From the NCBI GenBank assembly GCA_016193365.1, contig JACPSI010000003.1:1-38820 (forward strand): a DNA stretch of 38,820 nt, read 5' to 3'. The position numbers were made by a program, and so were the translations under genes. Positions within the stretch are counted from its first letter, which is position 1. Every line of letters starts with the position of its first letter. Below the pieces are notes generated by a model. That model was given only the letters and a program-made list of their open reading frames with translations. It did no database searches and had not been told where the DNA came from. The stretch is from Ignavibacteriales bacterium. GTDB lineage: Bacteria; Bacteroidota; Ignavibacteria; UBA10030. Below, in pieces: positions 1 to 7,570 of the stretch.

Positions 1-1547
1 AGTCATTTCCAAAAGTGAACTACGGCACAATTCCTGCCGGTCAGTGGACAGTTATCTCTATACCTATGAGCCAGCTCAACCCAAACAATCTTACGATCCA
101 CCGCGTCGACATCCAGGAGGTGAGCGGTTCGACCAAAACATTCTATGTTGACAACCTGCGTTTGACCGGAACTGTTGCTACACCGACAGCCCCAACGTTG
201 GCATCTCCCGCAAACGGAACAACTGACGTTGCGATCAACCCAACCCTGGCCTGGAATACATTGCTGAATGCATCTTCCTATCAAGTACAGGTTTCTGCGA
301 GCAGCACGTTTTCAACGACGGTCGTAAACCAATCTGCTGTCACTACGACATCGTTGGCCGTCAGCGACCTTATGAACGACGCAACCTACTACTGGCGCGT
401 CAACGCCACCAACAGCAGCGGTACCAGCAGCTGGTCCGGCGTGGCAAGCTTCACAACCGTTTCCGCACCCGACACAACAGCTCCGTCAGTTGCTTTTACG
501 GCTCCAACCAACGGCGCCACGGTCTCCGGAATCATCAATGTATCTGCCAATGCTTCCGACGACAGGTCACTCGTCGGTGTGCAGTTCAAATTGGACGGTG
601 CAAACGTGGGAACTGAGGTAACAAATGCCCCCTTCAGCTACTCCTGGAATACCTCACAGGTTTCCAACGGATCGCACACGCTAACGGCTGTTGCGCGGGA
701 TTCAGCCGGCAATCAGACCTCTGTGTCCGCAACTGTTTCGGTCCTCAACGTGTCAAACGACATGATCGTGTACCAGGATGCAGTGCAAACCCCATGGATT
801 AACGCCTCCTGGAGTGCCACAGTCACGTTTAACAGCACGGAACAAAAGAACTCGGGTGTCGCCTCCATAAAAGTTGTTCAGAAATCGTGGGGAGCGTTGA
901 GCCTCCACCATGGGAGCTGGGGCTCATCGGCGGGAGTGGACCCACTCTCGTATGCAGACTTCGAATTCTACGTGCACGGCGGTCCGTCCGGAGTCTCAAT
1001 CAATGTGTTGCTCGAGAATGACCTTGGCAACTCATTTCCAAGAGTGAACGGAGGGTCCGTCCCTGCAAACACCTGGAAGCTGATTTCAATTCCAATGAAC
1101 CAACTGAACCCAAACCGGTACGCCATTCATCGATTCGACATTCTGGAGGTCAGTGGGACATCGAAAACGTATTTCGTCGACGACATCCGATTTGTCGGAG
1201 GTTCACAGACGGCTGCCAAGTCACACTCTGACGGTACTTTCACCGGAAAGGATGAACTTCCTTCGTCATTCAATCTTTCACAAAATTTTCCAAATCCGTT
1301 CAACCCAACAACGCGGATTTCCTATGCTTTGCCGGAAGTTGCCAGCGTTACAGTCGAGGTTTTTAACGCGATAGGTCAATCTGTTGCCGTCCTCCAGAGC
1401 GGACAGCAACAAGCTGGCGCGCATCAGGTCGAGTTCAGCGCCAGCGGACTTGCTACCGGGATATATTTTTATCGACTCACAGCTCTCTCTGCAGACGGCC
1501 AAAAAAATCTTTTTGTCAAAACACGAAAGATGCTGCTGACAAAATAA
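1..1547 (+). CDS. Secreted carbohydrate-binding-like protein with T9SS sorting domain (5' end missing)
   Basis: The reading frame is open from the first full codon (position 3), so the gene starts upstream. The GTG at 15 is not a start, because the residues before it (SFPK) match an internal repeat (SFPR at 1032). In order: the end of a jelly-roll-like domain (3-173), an Fn3-like domain (about 180-470), an Ig-like domain of the type found in extracellular enzymes (about 475-745), a complete jelly-roll domain (about 765-1203), a linker, and a C-terminal T9SS type A sorting domain (about 1262-1544) with NFPNPFNP, a hydrophobic core and a basic tail (TRKMLLTK). In this group such tails direct export across the outer membrane and surface attachment or release. 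Two carbohydrate-binding-like domains and the chitinase-like gene downstream suggest a role in polysaccharide use. Any catalytic domain lies outside the window, so no enzyme activity is assigned. Confidence 0.85.
   Translation, partial: SFPKVNYGTIPAGQWTVISIPMSQLNPNNLTIHRVDIQEVSGSTKTFYVDNLRLTGTVATPTAPTLASPANGTTDVAINPTLAWNTLLNASSYQVQVSASSTFSTTVVNQSAVTTTSLAVSDLMNDATYYWRVNATNSSGTSSWSGVASFTTVSAPDTTAPSVAFTAPTNGATVSGIINVSANASDDRSLVGVQFKLDGANVGTEVTNAPFSYSWNTSQVSNGSHTLTAVARDSAGNQTSVSATVSVLNVSNDMIVYQDAVQTPWINASWSATVTFNSTEQKNSGVASIKVVQKSWGALSLHHGSWGSSAGVDPLSYADFEFYVHGGPSGVSINVLLENDLGNSFPRVNGGSVPANTWKLISIPMNQLNPNRYAIHRFDILEVSGTSKTYFVDDIRFVGGSQTAAKSHSDGTFTGKDELPSSFNLSQNFPNPFNPTTRISYALPEVASVTVEVFNAIGQSVAVLQSGQQQAGAHQVEFSASGLATGIYFYRLTALSADGQKNLFVKTRKMLLTK
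3..173 (+). repeat. Partial copy of a duplicated jelly-roll domain (partner 1032-1203)
   Basis: Residues encoded at 3-173 and 1032-1203 align without gaps over most of their length. Shared stretches include SFP(K/R)VN, ISIPM(S/N)QLNPN, IHR(V/F)DI and EVSG, each ending in a VD(N/D)(L/I)R strand. The DNA is also close at the start (tcatttccaaaagtgaac against tcatttccaagagtgaac). This is an internal domain duplication in one secreted protein, not a mobile repeat. Confidence 0.85.
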
Positions 1548-1690
1548 TGTGAGACTATGCGAAGGTGTCATGAACGAGTGTATGAGGCCAACCTTTCATC
1601 TCGACGCCTTCGTCATGTCTGGACAGATCGACATAACAATATTTAGGAGATGGCCGTTTATCGGGAGGTAACGGCTGTATCTCTCAACGG

Positions 1691-1722
1691 GCCCGAGTTG
1701 TTCCCCCAACTCGGGCTCTTTT
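1691..1722 (+). terminator. Rho-independent terminator
   Basis: A perfect 10-bp stem, GCCCGAGTTG (1691-1700) with CAACTCGGGC (1707-1716), closes a 6-base loop and is followed by TCTTTTATTT. It lies about 145 bases past the stop of the upstream gene, so it should separate that gene from the chitinase gene. Confidence 0.9.
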
Positions 1723-1821
1723 ATTTCGTTCTCCTCACAGCATCCACTTCAACAAATAAAAACATCACATCTGTTGTTTCATTTTAACTCAAATGAAAAG
1801 TTTTTAAAGAAGTCGATTGGC

Positions 1822-1853
1822 CTTGATTGTGTTTCGCGTATTCTTATCTTTTG
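1822..1853 (+). promoter_or_regulatory. Weak Bacteroidota-type promoter candidate for the chitinase gene
   Basis: CTTG at 1822-1825 and TATCTTTTG at 1845-1853 lie 19 bases apart. The Bacteroidota consensus is TTTG, 19-21 bases, TAnnTTTG. The downstream box has one extra base and the upstream box one mismatch, so this is only a candidate. It would give a leader of about 120 bases. Confidence 0.25.
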
Positions 1854-1978
1854 TAAGTCTTTGATTTTCAGAATCCTCGCAGGCGATGGAGTACAGGTGC
1901 GGCTGTTATGCCGCTCTTGCGTGCGGTTACTTCGAAAAGAATACTCAAACAAAATCATCCACTACGTAAGGGCTGGGG

Positions 1979-4900
1979 ATGTCTCGTTCTCTCGTCAAAA
2001 CAATTCTGCAAGCTCTACCAATCGTATTTTTACCACTTCGACTCGCATTTCCCCAGGCACAATCTCTTCCTGCAGATTCATTGGACATCTGGGTGACGGC
2101 ATACTATGCGGGATGGAGCCAGGGTTGGTTCAATAACGGAGTCTTGCCCGCCGAGGCAATTGACTACTCCGCAATCACACACATTATCCATTTCGCTCTC
2201 GTGCCAAGGTCGGATGGTTCTCTCGACAGCAATTCAAACAGCATTCGCCCGCAAAACGCGGCCGCACTTGTTTCCAACGCCCATGCAGCTGGAAAAAAAG
2301 TGCTTATTTCCGTGGGGGGTTGGGGAACTGACGTGTCATTCCGGGGGGCAACAGGTCCTCTGAACCTTTCTCGCTTTGTTGATAACCTGGTGGGATTCAT
2401 GACCCGCCATGGGTATGACGGTATCGATGTGGATTGGGAAGTCCTCGCCGCCTCGGATGCGGCTCAGTACACTTTATTCATCAAACTCTTGAGGCAACGG
2501 TTAAACGAGATCAGCCCACGCCCCCTCCTCACCGCCGCTGTCATCTGGCAATCTTCAATTTTTGCCTCACTCTTTGACGAGTTTGACCAAATAAACCTCA
2601 TGACGTATGACCTCTCCGGTGCTTGGCCAGGGTGGGTGACCTGGCATAATGCCCCGATTACGGACGGGAGTTTCAAATTTCCCAGTACCGGCAGTCCCGT
2701 CCCTTCGGCACATGGGATGGCATCGACATTTCAAACGGCAGGAGTGCCAGCGAACAAAATTGGCATCGGCATTGATTTTTATGGATATGTCTGGAAAGGC
2801 GGAAACGGTACATCCACGGGTGGGGTAACGAGTCCGCGGCAATCATGGTCCAGCACTCCTCAGGTTCAGGCTAACGTCCCATATTATTCAATTATTCAGA
2901 ACTACTACAAGCCTGAGTCATATCGTTGGGACTCCTCCGCTATCGCGTCGTACCTGAGCATCGATAAACCTGGGTCGGCCGACGATCGTTTTGTGTCTTT
3001 TGATAACGAAGTAACCTGCAGAGAAAAAATTGAATTTGCCCGGGAGGCGGGTCTCGGTGGAGTCATCATCTGGGAACTGGGCGGTGGGCAGCTTCCCCCC
3101 TCATTTCAATACCGCGACAGACTTCTCCAGGCCGTCAAGTATACGCTGTCGAGGACTGTCAATTCACCCACGAAATCCACGCCGGAGTATCCTCTGGACA
3201 GGACCGTTGGAATGCAAATCCATCCCACACTAACCTGGAGTGCATCGCCAACTGCAAGTTGGTATCACCTTCAGGTTTCCCTGGATTCTTCTTTTTCCGA
3301 AACTCTTATAGACCAGCCGTGGATTCTCATGAGCTCATATCCCCTCAGGGGACTCGGCATTCATGATTCTTATTATTGGAGGGTAAGGCCGTCAAATATT
3401 ACCGCATCAAGCGATTGGTCCGTTTCGCGCTTCAGAACCACAGCCGACACTTTGCTTCCCCGCAATTGGCTCTTTATCAGTGAAACTGGAGGAAAAGGCG
3501 ACATTACGATCCCGTCCAACGTCAACCCGAAGGTTGGAAATCTCGCGCTGAAAACCGGAGATCTCGTGGGAGTTTTTCTCAGAGATAATAACAGTTTTAT
3601 TTGCGGCGGATACGAGTTGTGGAAAGACCGAGAAGACATGCATCTCTCCGCCTGGACAGATGACCCTCTTACAGCTCAAAAGGATGGCTTCACCGAGGGC
3701 GATACAATCTTCTTCAAGATTTGGAACTCGCAGAAACATCGGGAATATGAAGCATACGCAACATATCAAACCGGTGGACCTACATTTTTCAACGGGGGCC
3801 AATACATTCTGAAATCCCTCAATGGAACTGCACGCATGATGCACCACATGGTCCTCGCGAAAGGTGCGAACATGATGTCCAGCCATATTGTCCCATCAGA
3901 TTCGTCTCTGGATTCGATCACTGCGGGGTTTACGTCAAAGATAATCCTGATGCTGAACAGTCAGCGGCTGATGTTCTGGCCTGATTCCGGGATTAACACC
4001 ATTGGGAAATGGAATCCCGCTCATGCTTACGAAGTGTATATGAAAGAGAATGCCGGGTTGACAATTATCGGAGACGAAATCTCTCCTGAGCTCACGCCGA
4101 TTGAAATTCAAAACGGATGGAATCTTGTTCCGTACATCAGGAACATCTCCCTGGCTCCTGATTCTGCTCTGGGATCAATCTCAGCCTCGCTGCTTCTGGC
4201 GAAGGACAACGATGGCTACATTTTTTGGCCTGAGTTCAACGTGAACACCATGGGCACAATGAAACCAGGCCAGGCCTACAAGATATACGCAATCAATCCT
4301 GCAACGCTGGTATATCCTGCCAATCAGTTCCTGCCAGTATCGTGGCAACAGCTGCCGTCATCAGCACGGGGCCTTGCACACAGTAAAGCTGCACGCTACC
4401 CACCACTACCGAGCACGGGGCAGAACTCGACGATCCTCATCCAATCTGCTGCTTTCAGGGACGGAGATGAAGTAGCTGCATGGACGGAAGACCGCGTGCT
4501 TGTTGGCCGCGGAGACGTTCTAAGAGGACACGCTGTCGTCACCATCTGGGGGAGGAATGAAATCCTACAAAACATTTCGACACTTGGAGCACGGGAGGGA
4601 GAAGCGCTGACTTTCACTCACTGGTCCCAAACCGATCGTTGGGAGTACACGTTGACACTTACTCAAGTTCAGAATGCCGTCTCCCGAGATAACGTGGAGT
4701 TACCTGTCCGGTACGCCTCTGACGACATTCTTATGTCTCTGGCAAAAACAATTCCGCGGACTTTCTTCCTGGCGCAAAACTATCCCAACCCTTTTAATGC
4801 GGCGACGACAATATCGTATGGATTAGCCTCGCAAATGAGCATTACCCTCGAGATTTTCAATTCGTTGGGTCAGAAAGTCGCGGTTCTAGAGGAGGGCCGG

Positions 4901-5071
4901 AAAAGTCCGGGACAACACGAAATCACTTTTGAAAACGAGATGCACCCCAGCGGGGTCTACTTTTACCGACTGACTGCCACGCCGCTTGACATTCCTCAGG
5001 GCGACGTATGGACCCCCGTGCCACAATCAGGGATGTTTCGTGAAACTCGAAAGATGGTTCTTCTGAAATAA
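1979..5071 (+). CDS. GH18 chitinase-like enzyme with T9SS sorting domain
   Basis: This 1030-residue secreted protein has a signal peptide at about 1-28. The GH18 barrel (about 35-385) shows SVGG at 111-114, the catalytic signature DGIDVDWE at 147-154 (E154 the proton donor, D152 its partner) and MTYD at 208-211. GH18 enzymes hydrolyse beta-1,4 links of chitin or related N-acetylglucosamine polymers by substrate-assisted catalysis; some members only bind or act as endo-N-acetylglucosaminidases. An Fn3-like domain follows (about 395-485), then about 430 residues of beta-rich repeats of the kind seen in T9SS cargo, including two related segments with MFWPD and IFWPE. The C-terminal sorting domain has QNYPNPFN, YFYRL and an RKMVLLK end. 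The ATG at 1979 has a purine-rich but not classical ribosome site. It converges on the next gene with only 8 bases between stops. Confidence 0.9.
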   Translation: MSRSLVKTILQALPIVFLPLRLAFPQAQSLPADSLDIWVTAYYAGWSQGWFNNGVLPAEAIDYSAITHIIHFALVPRSDGSLDSNSNSIRPQNAAALVSNAHAAGKKVLISVGGWGTDVSFRGATGPLNLSRFVDNLVGFMTRHGYDGIDVDWEVLAASDAAQYTLFIKLLRQRLNEISPRPLLTAAVIWQSSIFASLFDEFDQINLMTYDLSGAWPGWVTWHNAPITDGSFKFPSTGSPVPSAHGMASTFQTAGVPANKIGIGIDFYGYVWKGGNGTSTGGVTSPRQSWSSTPQVQANVPYYSIIQNYYKPESYRWDSSAIASYLSIDKPGSADDRFVSFDNEVTCREKIEFAREAGLGGVIIWELGGGQLPPSFQYRDRLLQAVKYTLSRTVNSPTKSTPEYPLDRTVGMQIHPTLTWSASPTASWYHLQVSLDSSFSETLIDQPWILMSSYPLRGLGIHDSYYWRVRPSNITASSDWSVSRFRTTADTLLPRNWLFISETGGKGDITIPSNVNPKVGNLALKTGDLVGVFLRDNNSFICGGYELWKDREDMHLSAWTDDPLTAQKDGFTEGDTIFFKIWNSQKHREYEAYATYQTGGPTFFNGGQYILKSLNGTARMMHHMVLAKGANMMSSHIVPSDSSLDSITAGFTSKIILMLNSQRLMFWPDSGINTIGKWNPAHAYEVYMKENAGLTIIGDEISPELTPIEIQNGWNLVPYIRNISLAPDSALGSISASLLLAKDNDGYIFWPEFNVNTMGTMKPGQAYKIYAINPATLVYPANQFLPVSWQQLPSSARGLAHSKAARYPPLPSTGQNSTILIQSAAFRDGDEVAAWTEDRVLVGRGDVLRGHAVVTIWGRNEILQNISTLGAREGEALTFTHWSQTDRWEYTLTLTQVQNAVSRDNVELPVRYASDDILMSLAKTIPRTFFLAQNYPNPFNAATTISYGLASQMSITLEIFNSLGQKVAVLEEGRKSPGQHEITFENEMHPSGVYFYRLTATPLDIPQGDVWTPVPQSGMFRETRKMVLLK

Positions 5072-5079
5072 AGTTCCGC

Positions 5080-6423
5080 CTATCCGTTATAATGGTGCAG
5101 TTTATTGTGGAGCGTTTTTCGACTGATCCCCAGGATCCTTGCCGCCCGTGATTTGTTGTTGCCGACCGATGCGAGAGTCTGTTCGATAACGAGCTTTTCT
5201 GCAACATCCCTGGTCACCCCGATTGGAATTTTGATATGTTGCGATTGAGGGCTTTTGTTGGTGATGCGTTGTGGAAGGTGCTCTTCCCCGATAACGTTGT
5301 CGGGGCATGTCACGACGAGCCGCTCCAGAACATTCTTTAGTTCCCGCACATTACCGGGCCAGTCATTCTCAGTGAGAAGTTCCACGGCGCCTTCAGAGAG
5401 ACTCTGGTTGTGCTTCTTGTAGCGATTGCGAAACTCTGCAAAGAAATGTTGAGCAAGCAACGGGATATCTTCCTTCCGCTCGCGCAGAGGCGGCAGGTAG
5501 ATTTCGATCACACTGAAGCGATAGTAGAGGTCTTGTCGAAATTCACCTGATTTCAAGGCTGCGGCGATTTTCTTGTTCGTTGCCCCCACCATCCTCACGT
5601 CGACATGGACTTCCTCTTTACCTCCAAGACGCCGGAAGGAATGATGTTCGAGGACCCTGAGAAGCTTCGCCTGCGTGTCAGGGTTCATTTCGGCTATCTC
5701 ATCAAAAAAAAGAGTGCCTTCATTCGCCATTTCGAAGCATCCCGCCTTTTTCACCAAAGCACCCGTGAACGCGCCCCTCTCGTGCCCAAAGAGTTCGTTT
5801 TCGATCACATCCTTTGGAAGTGCAGCGCAATTGATCGCTACGAAAGGCTTGCCTGCTCTTCCGCTTTGTAGGTGAATGGAACGAGCAACAACTTCTTTGC
5901 CGGTTCCGCTGTCTCCCGTGATCAAGACGGCTGTTGTCGAGTTCGCGACGAGCTCGATTGCCGAGCGTACCTCCTCCATAGCAGGGCTTTGACCGATCAA
6001 CTCTACCTCGCCGTCACCGGACATGCCATCTCCCCCTTCCTCGCCGGGAGACTCAACATTCGATGTAATATTTTGCAGTATCGAATCTGCAAGCTGTTGT
6101 CCAATATTCGACGAATTCACAAAATCGACAGCTCCGCTTTTCACGGCTTTCACAGCCGCTTCCACTTTGCTTCGGCTGGCCGATAAGATGACCAGGACGG
6201 GCAATTTGTTCCTTTTGATGAACTCAAGCAATTTAAGCGGTTCGTCGCTCAGCGCCTCTTTTCTGTCGACAAGAAGTTGATACTTGCCCGAAAGCAGCTC
6301 CCGCTGAGCCTCGTCGAACGAACGGACTTCGTTTATTTCAATACCCTGATCGAACAACTGTTTTCGAAACTCCGGTGTCGTCGAACCATTTTGCGAAAAG
6401 AAAAGAATTCTCTGTTTCCCCAC
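5080..6423 (-). CDS. Sigma-54-dependent transcription activator with degenerate receiver
   Basis: This 447-residue NtrC-type protein opens sigma-54 RNA polymerase promoters. The AAA+ domain (about 140-375) has Walker A GDSGTGKE (170-177), the sigma-54 contact loop GAFTGA (217-222) and Walker B TLFFDE (237-242). A Fis-type helix-turn-helix lies at about 407-446 (RAARILGISRKTL). The N-terminal receiver-like domain (1-125) lacks the acidic pair near residue 10 (S10, Q11) and the conserved lysine near 103 (VNSS instead of a K-P motif); D53 may be a remnant phosphorylation site. Activation by normal phosphotransfer is therefore doubtful. The start is GTG with AGGAGG 7-8 bases upstream. No partner kinase is adjacent. 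Dyads in the region upstream could be its own operators. Confidence 0.93.
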   Translation of the reverse strand: MGKQRILFFSQNGSTTPEFRKQLFDQGIEINEVRSFDEAQRELLSGKYQLLVDRKEALSDEPLKLLEFIKRNKLPVLVILSASRSKVEAAVKAVKSGAVDFVNSSNIGQQLADSILQNITSNVESPGEEGGDGMSGDGEVELIGQSPAMEEVRSAIELVANSTTAVLITGDSGTGKEVVARSIHLQSGRAGKPFVAINCAALPKDVIENELFGHERGAFTGALVKKAGCFEMANEGTLFFDEIAEMNPDTQAKLLRVLEHHSFRRLGGKEEVHVDVRMVGATNKKIAAALKSGEFRQDLYYRFSVIEIYLPPLRERKEDIPLLAQHFFAEFRNRYKKHNQSLSEGAVELLTENDWPGNVRELKNVLERLVVTCPDNVIGEEHLPQRITNKSPQSQHIKIPIGVTRDVAEKLVIEQTLASVGNNKSRAARILGISRKTLHNKLHHYNG

Positions 6424-6475
6424 TGCTATCCCTCCTGTCTCTTAAAGAACTAGTGATCGAACGTATTCCCTGCTG

Positions 6476-6500
6476 AATATTCTCCGATCTGGAGAGTATT
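6476..6500. repeat. Imperfect inverted repeat upstream of the sigma-54 activator gene
   Basis: AATATTCTCC (6476-6485) and GGAGAGTATT (6491-6500) pair in nine of ten positions, with a G-T pair at the tenth, around a 5-base centre. The site lies 53 bases before the GTG start at 6423, where an operator could sit. There is no T-run to make it a terminator. Confidence 0.45.
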
Positions 6501-6520
6501 CTCCTTCCGTCGTTCCACGG

Positions 6521-6563
6521 TGACATGTCAGAGCCGCGACCTCTGGCCGTCCTGTTGACATGT
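6521..6563. repeat. Two TGACATGT sites, one a perfect palindrome
   Basis: TGACATGTCA at 6521-6530 is a perfect 10-bp palindrome. TGACATGT recurs at 6556-6563, 35 bases away, touching the stop codon of the small membrane protein gene. Spaced copies ahead of a regulatory gene fit binding sites for a dimeric protein, but no regulator can be named. Confidence 0.4.
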
Positions 6564-6754
6564 TACCCAAAGGATACGCGTTGCGACCTGCGACGAGCCA
6601 CAGCTTTTCTGGAACGTTCGTGTGGCCTTTGCCTCGCCTTTTTCCGCGTTATCATTTTACCGACTTCTTCGTCCCATAAATGAACCTGGCCGAAGAAACG
6701 AAGCATAAGAGCCACAACGATCACGTATATGACAAACACAGCGATAAACGCCAT
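6563..6754 (-). CDS. Small single-pass membrane protein with basic tail
   Basis: I do not recognise this 63-residue protein. Residues 1-21 form one hydrophobic span (AVFVIYVIVVALML), followed by a loop with LWDEEVG and a strongly basic C-terminal half (RKKARQRPHERSRKAVARRR) expected to face the cytoplasm. The ATG at 6754 is chosen because GTGGAAAGGG lies 6 bases before it. In-frame starts upstream (ATG at 6781, TTG at 6811) have no ribosome site. It sits between the NarL-type regulator and the sigma-54 activator on the same strand, so it may be the last gene of the stressosome operon or have its own promoter. The basic tail could bind nucleic acid or acidic phospholipid; that is only a guess. 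Confidence 0.6.
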   Translation of the reverse strand: MAFIAVFVIYVIVVALMLRFFGQVHLWDEEVGKMITRKKARQRPHERSRKAVARRRSQRVSFG

Positions 6755-6797
6755 TGATAGCCCTTTCCACTTGTCGGGCATTAATTTGAAGAACCAA

Positions 6798-6860
6798 ACG
6801 GGGAGTATCAATCGATGAACTACGGTAATTTCAAAACTACAGAACTCATACGGGGAGTAT
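6798..6860 (-). promoter_or_regulatory. Direct repeat flanking a possible -7 box
   Basis: ACGGGGAGTAT occurs at 6798-6808 and 6850-6860. On the minus strand these read ATACTCCCCGT. Between them the minus strand has TAGTTTTG (6832-6839), an exact match to the Bacteroidota -7 consensus TAnnTTTG, but there is no TTTG box 19-21 bases upstream. One repeat copy lies near the missing -33 position, as expected for an activator-dependent promoter reading into the small membrane protein gene. Confidence 0.35.
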
Positions 6861-6898
6861 GGAGGCCGGGGTAGTTAAAACTAAGTAAGAATGGCTTC

Positions 6899-7570
6899 TC
6901 AGACGGCGGCTTCTGCTTTTACCACGCCCTCCTGAATGGCGAAACGCACAAGACTGGCTGTATCATGGATATCGAGCTTTTGCATCATGTTTGCACGGTG
7001 GGTGTTGACGGTACTTGCGCTTAAATAGAGCTTTTCGGCGATTTCTCTGCTCGTCAGGCCTTGTGCAATGTGCCGCAGGATCTCCTGTTCCCGTTTCGTG
7101 AGCTTTTGATCGATAAGGGATTTTTCCGGGCTTGGCTCCTTGGCTCTTTTCACGAATTTTTCGATAATCAACCTTGAAATATTCGGGCTAAAAAAGGGTT
7201 CCGCAGCAGCCACCGTTCGCACTGCTGTAAAGATCTCTTTTTTCTCCGCATCCTTCAGAACATACCCGTTCGCACCGGCGCGAATCATTTCGTAGATGTA
7301 TTCTTCATTTGCGTGAATGGTAAGGATGAGGACCTTGATTTGCGGGCTGTTTTCTTTGATTAGCCGTGTTGCTTCAATACCATTGAGTTTCGGCATCGAG
7401 ATATCCAGAATCGCGATATCCGGATTAAGGCGACCGGCGATACGAACCGCATCCTCTCCGTTCGAAGCCTCTCCGACGACGACAAATTCCTTCGTTGTCT
7501 TGAATAAAGACCGCAGGCCGCTGCGCACAACGCTGTGGTCGTCGGCAAGGATAATTCTGATTTTTTTCAT
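6899..7570 (-). CDS. NarL/FixJ-family response regulator
   Basis: This 223-residue two-component regulator has an intact receiver (1-122): acidic pair D10-D11, phosphorylated D56 (ILDISMP), T84 and K106. A LuxR-type helix-turn-helix at about 156-213 carries LTKREQEIL and the recognition helix region ASTVNTHRANM. Phosphorylation should promote dimerisation and DNA binding. Its ATG at 7570 overlaps the kinase stop as ATGA, so the two are translationally coupled and almost certainly cognate. NarL-type regulators normally pair with the DHp type found in that kinase. It is the DNA-binding output gene of the stressosome operon. Targets are unknown; the direct repeat just downstream (6798-6860) is one candidate site. 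Confidence 0.95.
   Translation of the reverse strand: MKKIRIILADDHSVVRSGLRSLFKTTKEFVVVGEASNGEDAVRIAGRLNPDIAILDISMPKLNGIEATRLIKENSPQIKVLILTIHANEEYIYEMIRAGANGYVLKDAEKKEIFTAVRTVAAAEPFFSPNISRLIIEKFVKRAKEPSPEKSLIDQKLTKREQEILRHIAQGLTSREIAEKLYLSASTVNTHRANMMQKLDIHDTASLVRFAIQEGVVKAEAAV

Larger units (their letters stand above)
1548..1978. other. Intergenic region between two T9SS cargo genes
   Basis: This 431-base gap holds a strong intrinsic terminator (1691-1722), an imperfect dyad just before it (about 1647-1685), a weak promoter candidate (1822-1853) and a small hairpin with arms 1899-1903 and 1910-1914 in the presumed leader of the chitinase gene. Short open frames here overlap the chitinase start in another frame and lack recognisable features. 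I see no RNA gene or known riboswitch. Confidence 0.6.

Noticed and set aside
1774-2136. A 120-codon plus-strand frame overlapping the chitinase start
   Set aside because: It overlaps the signal peptide and start of a clear gene in another frame and covers the likely promoter and leader.
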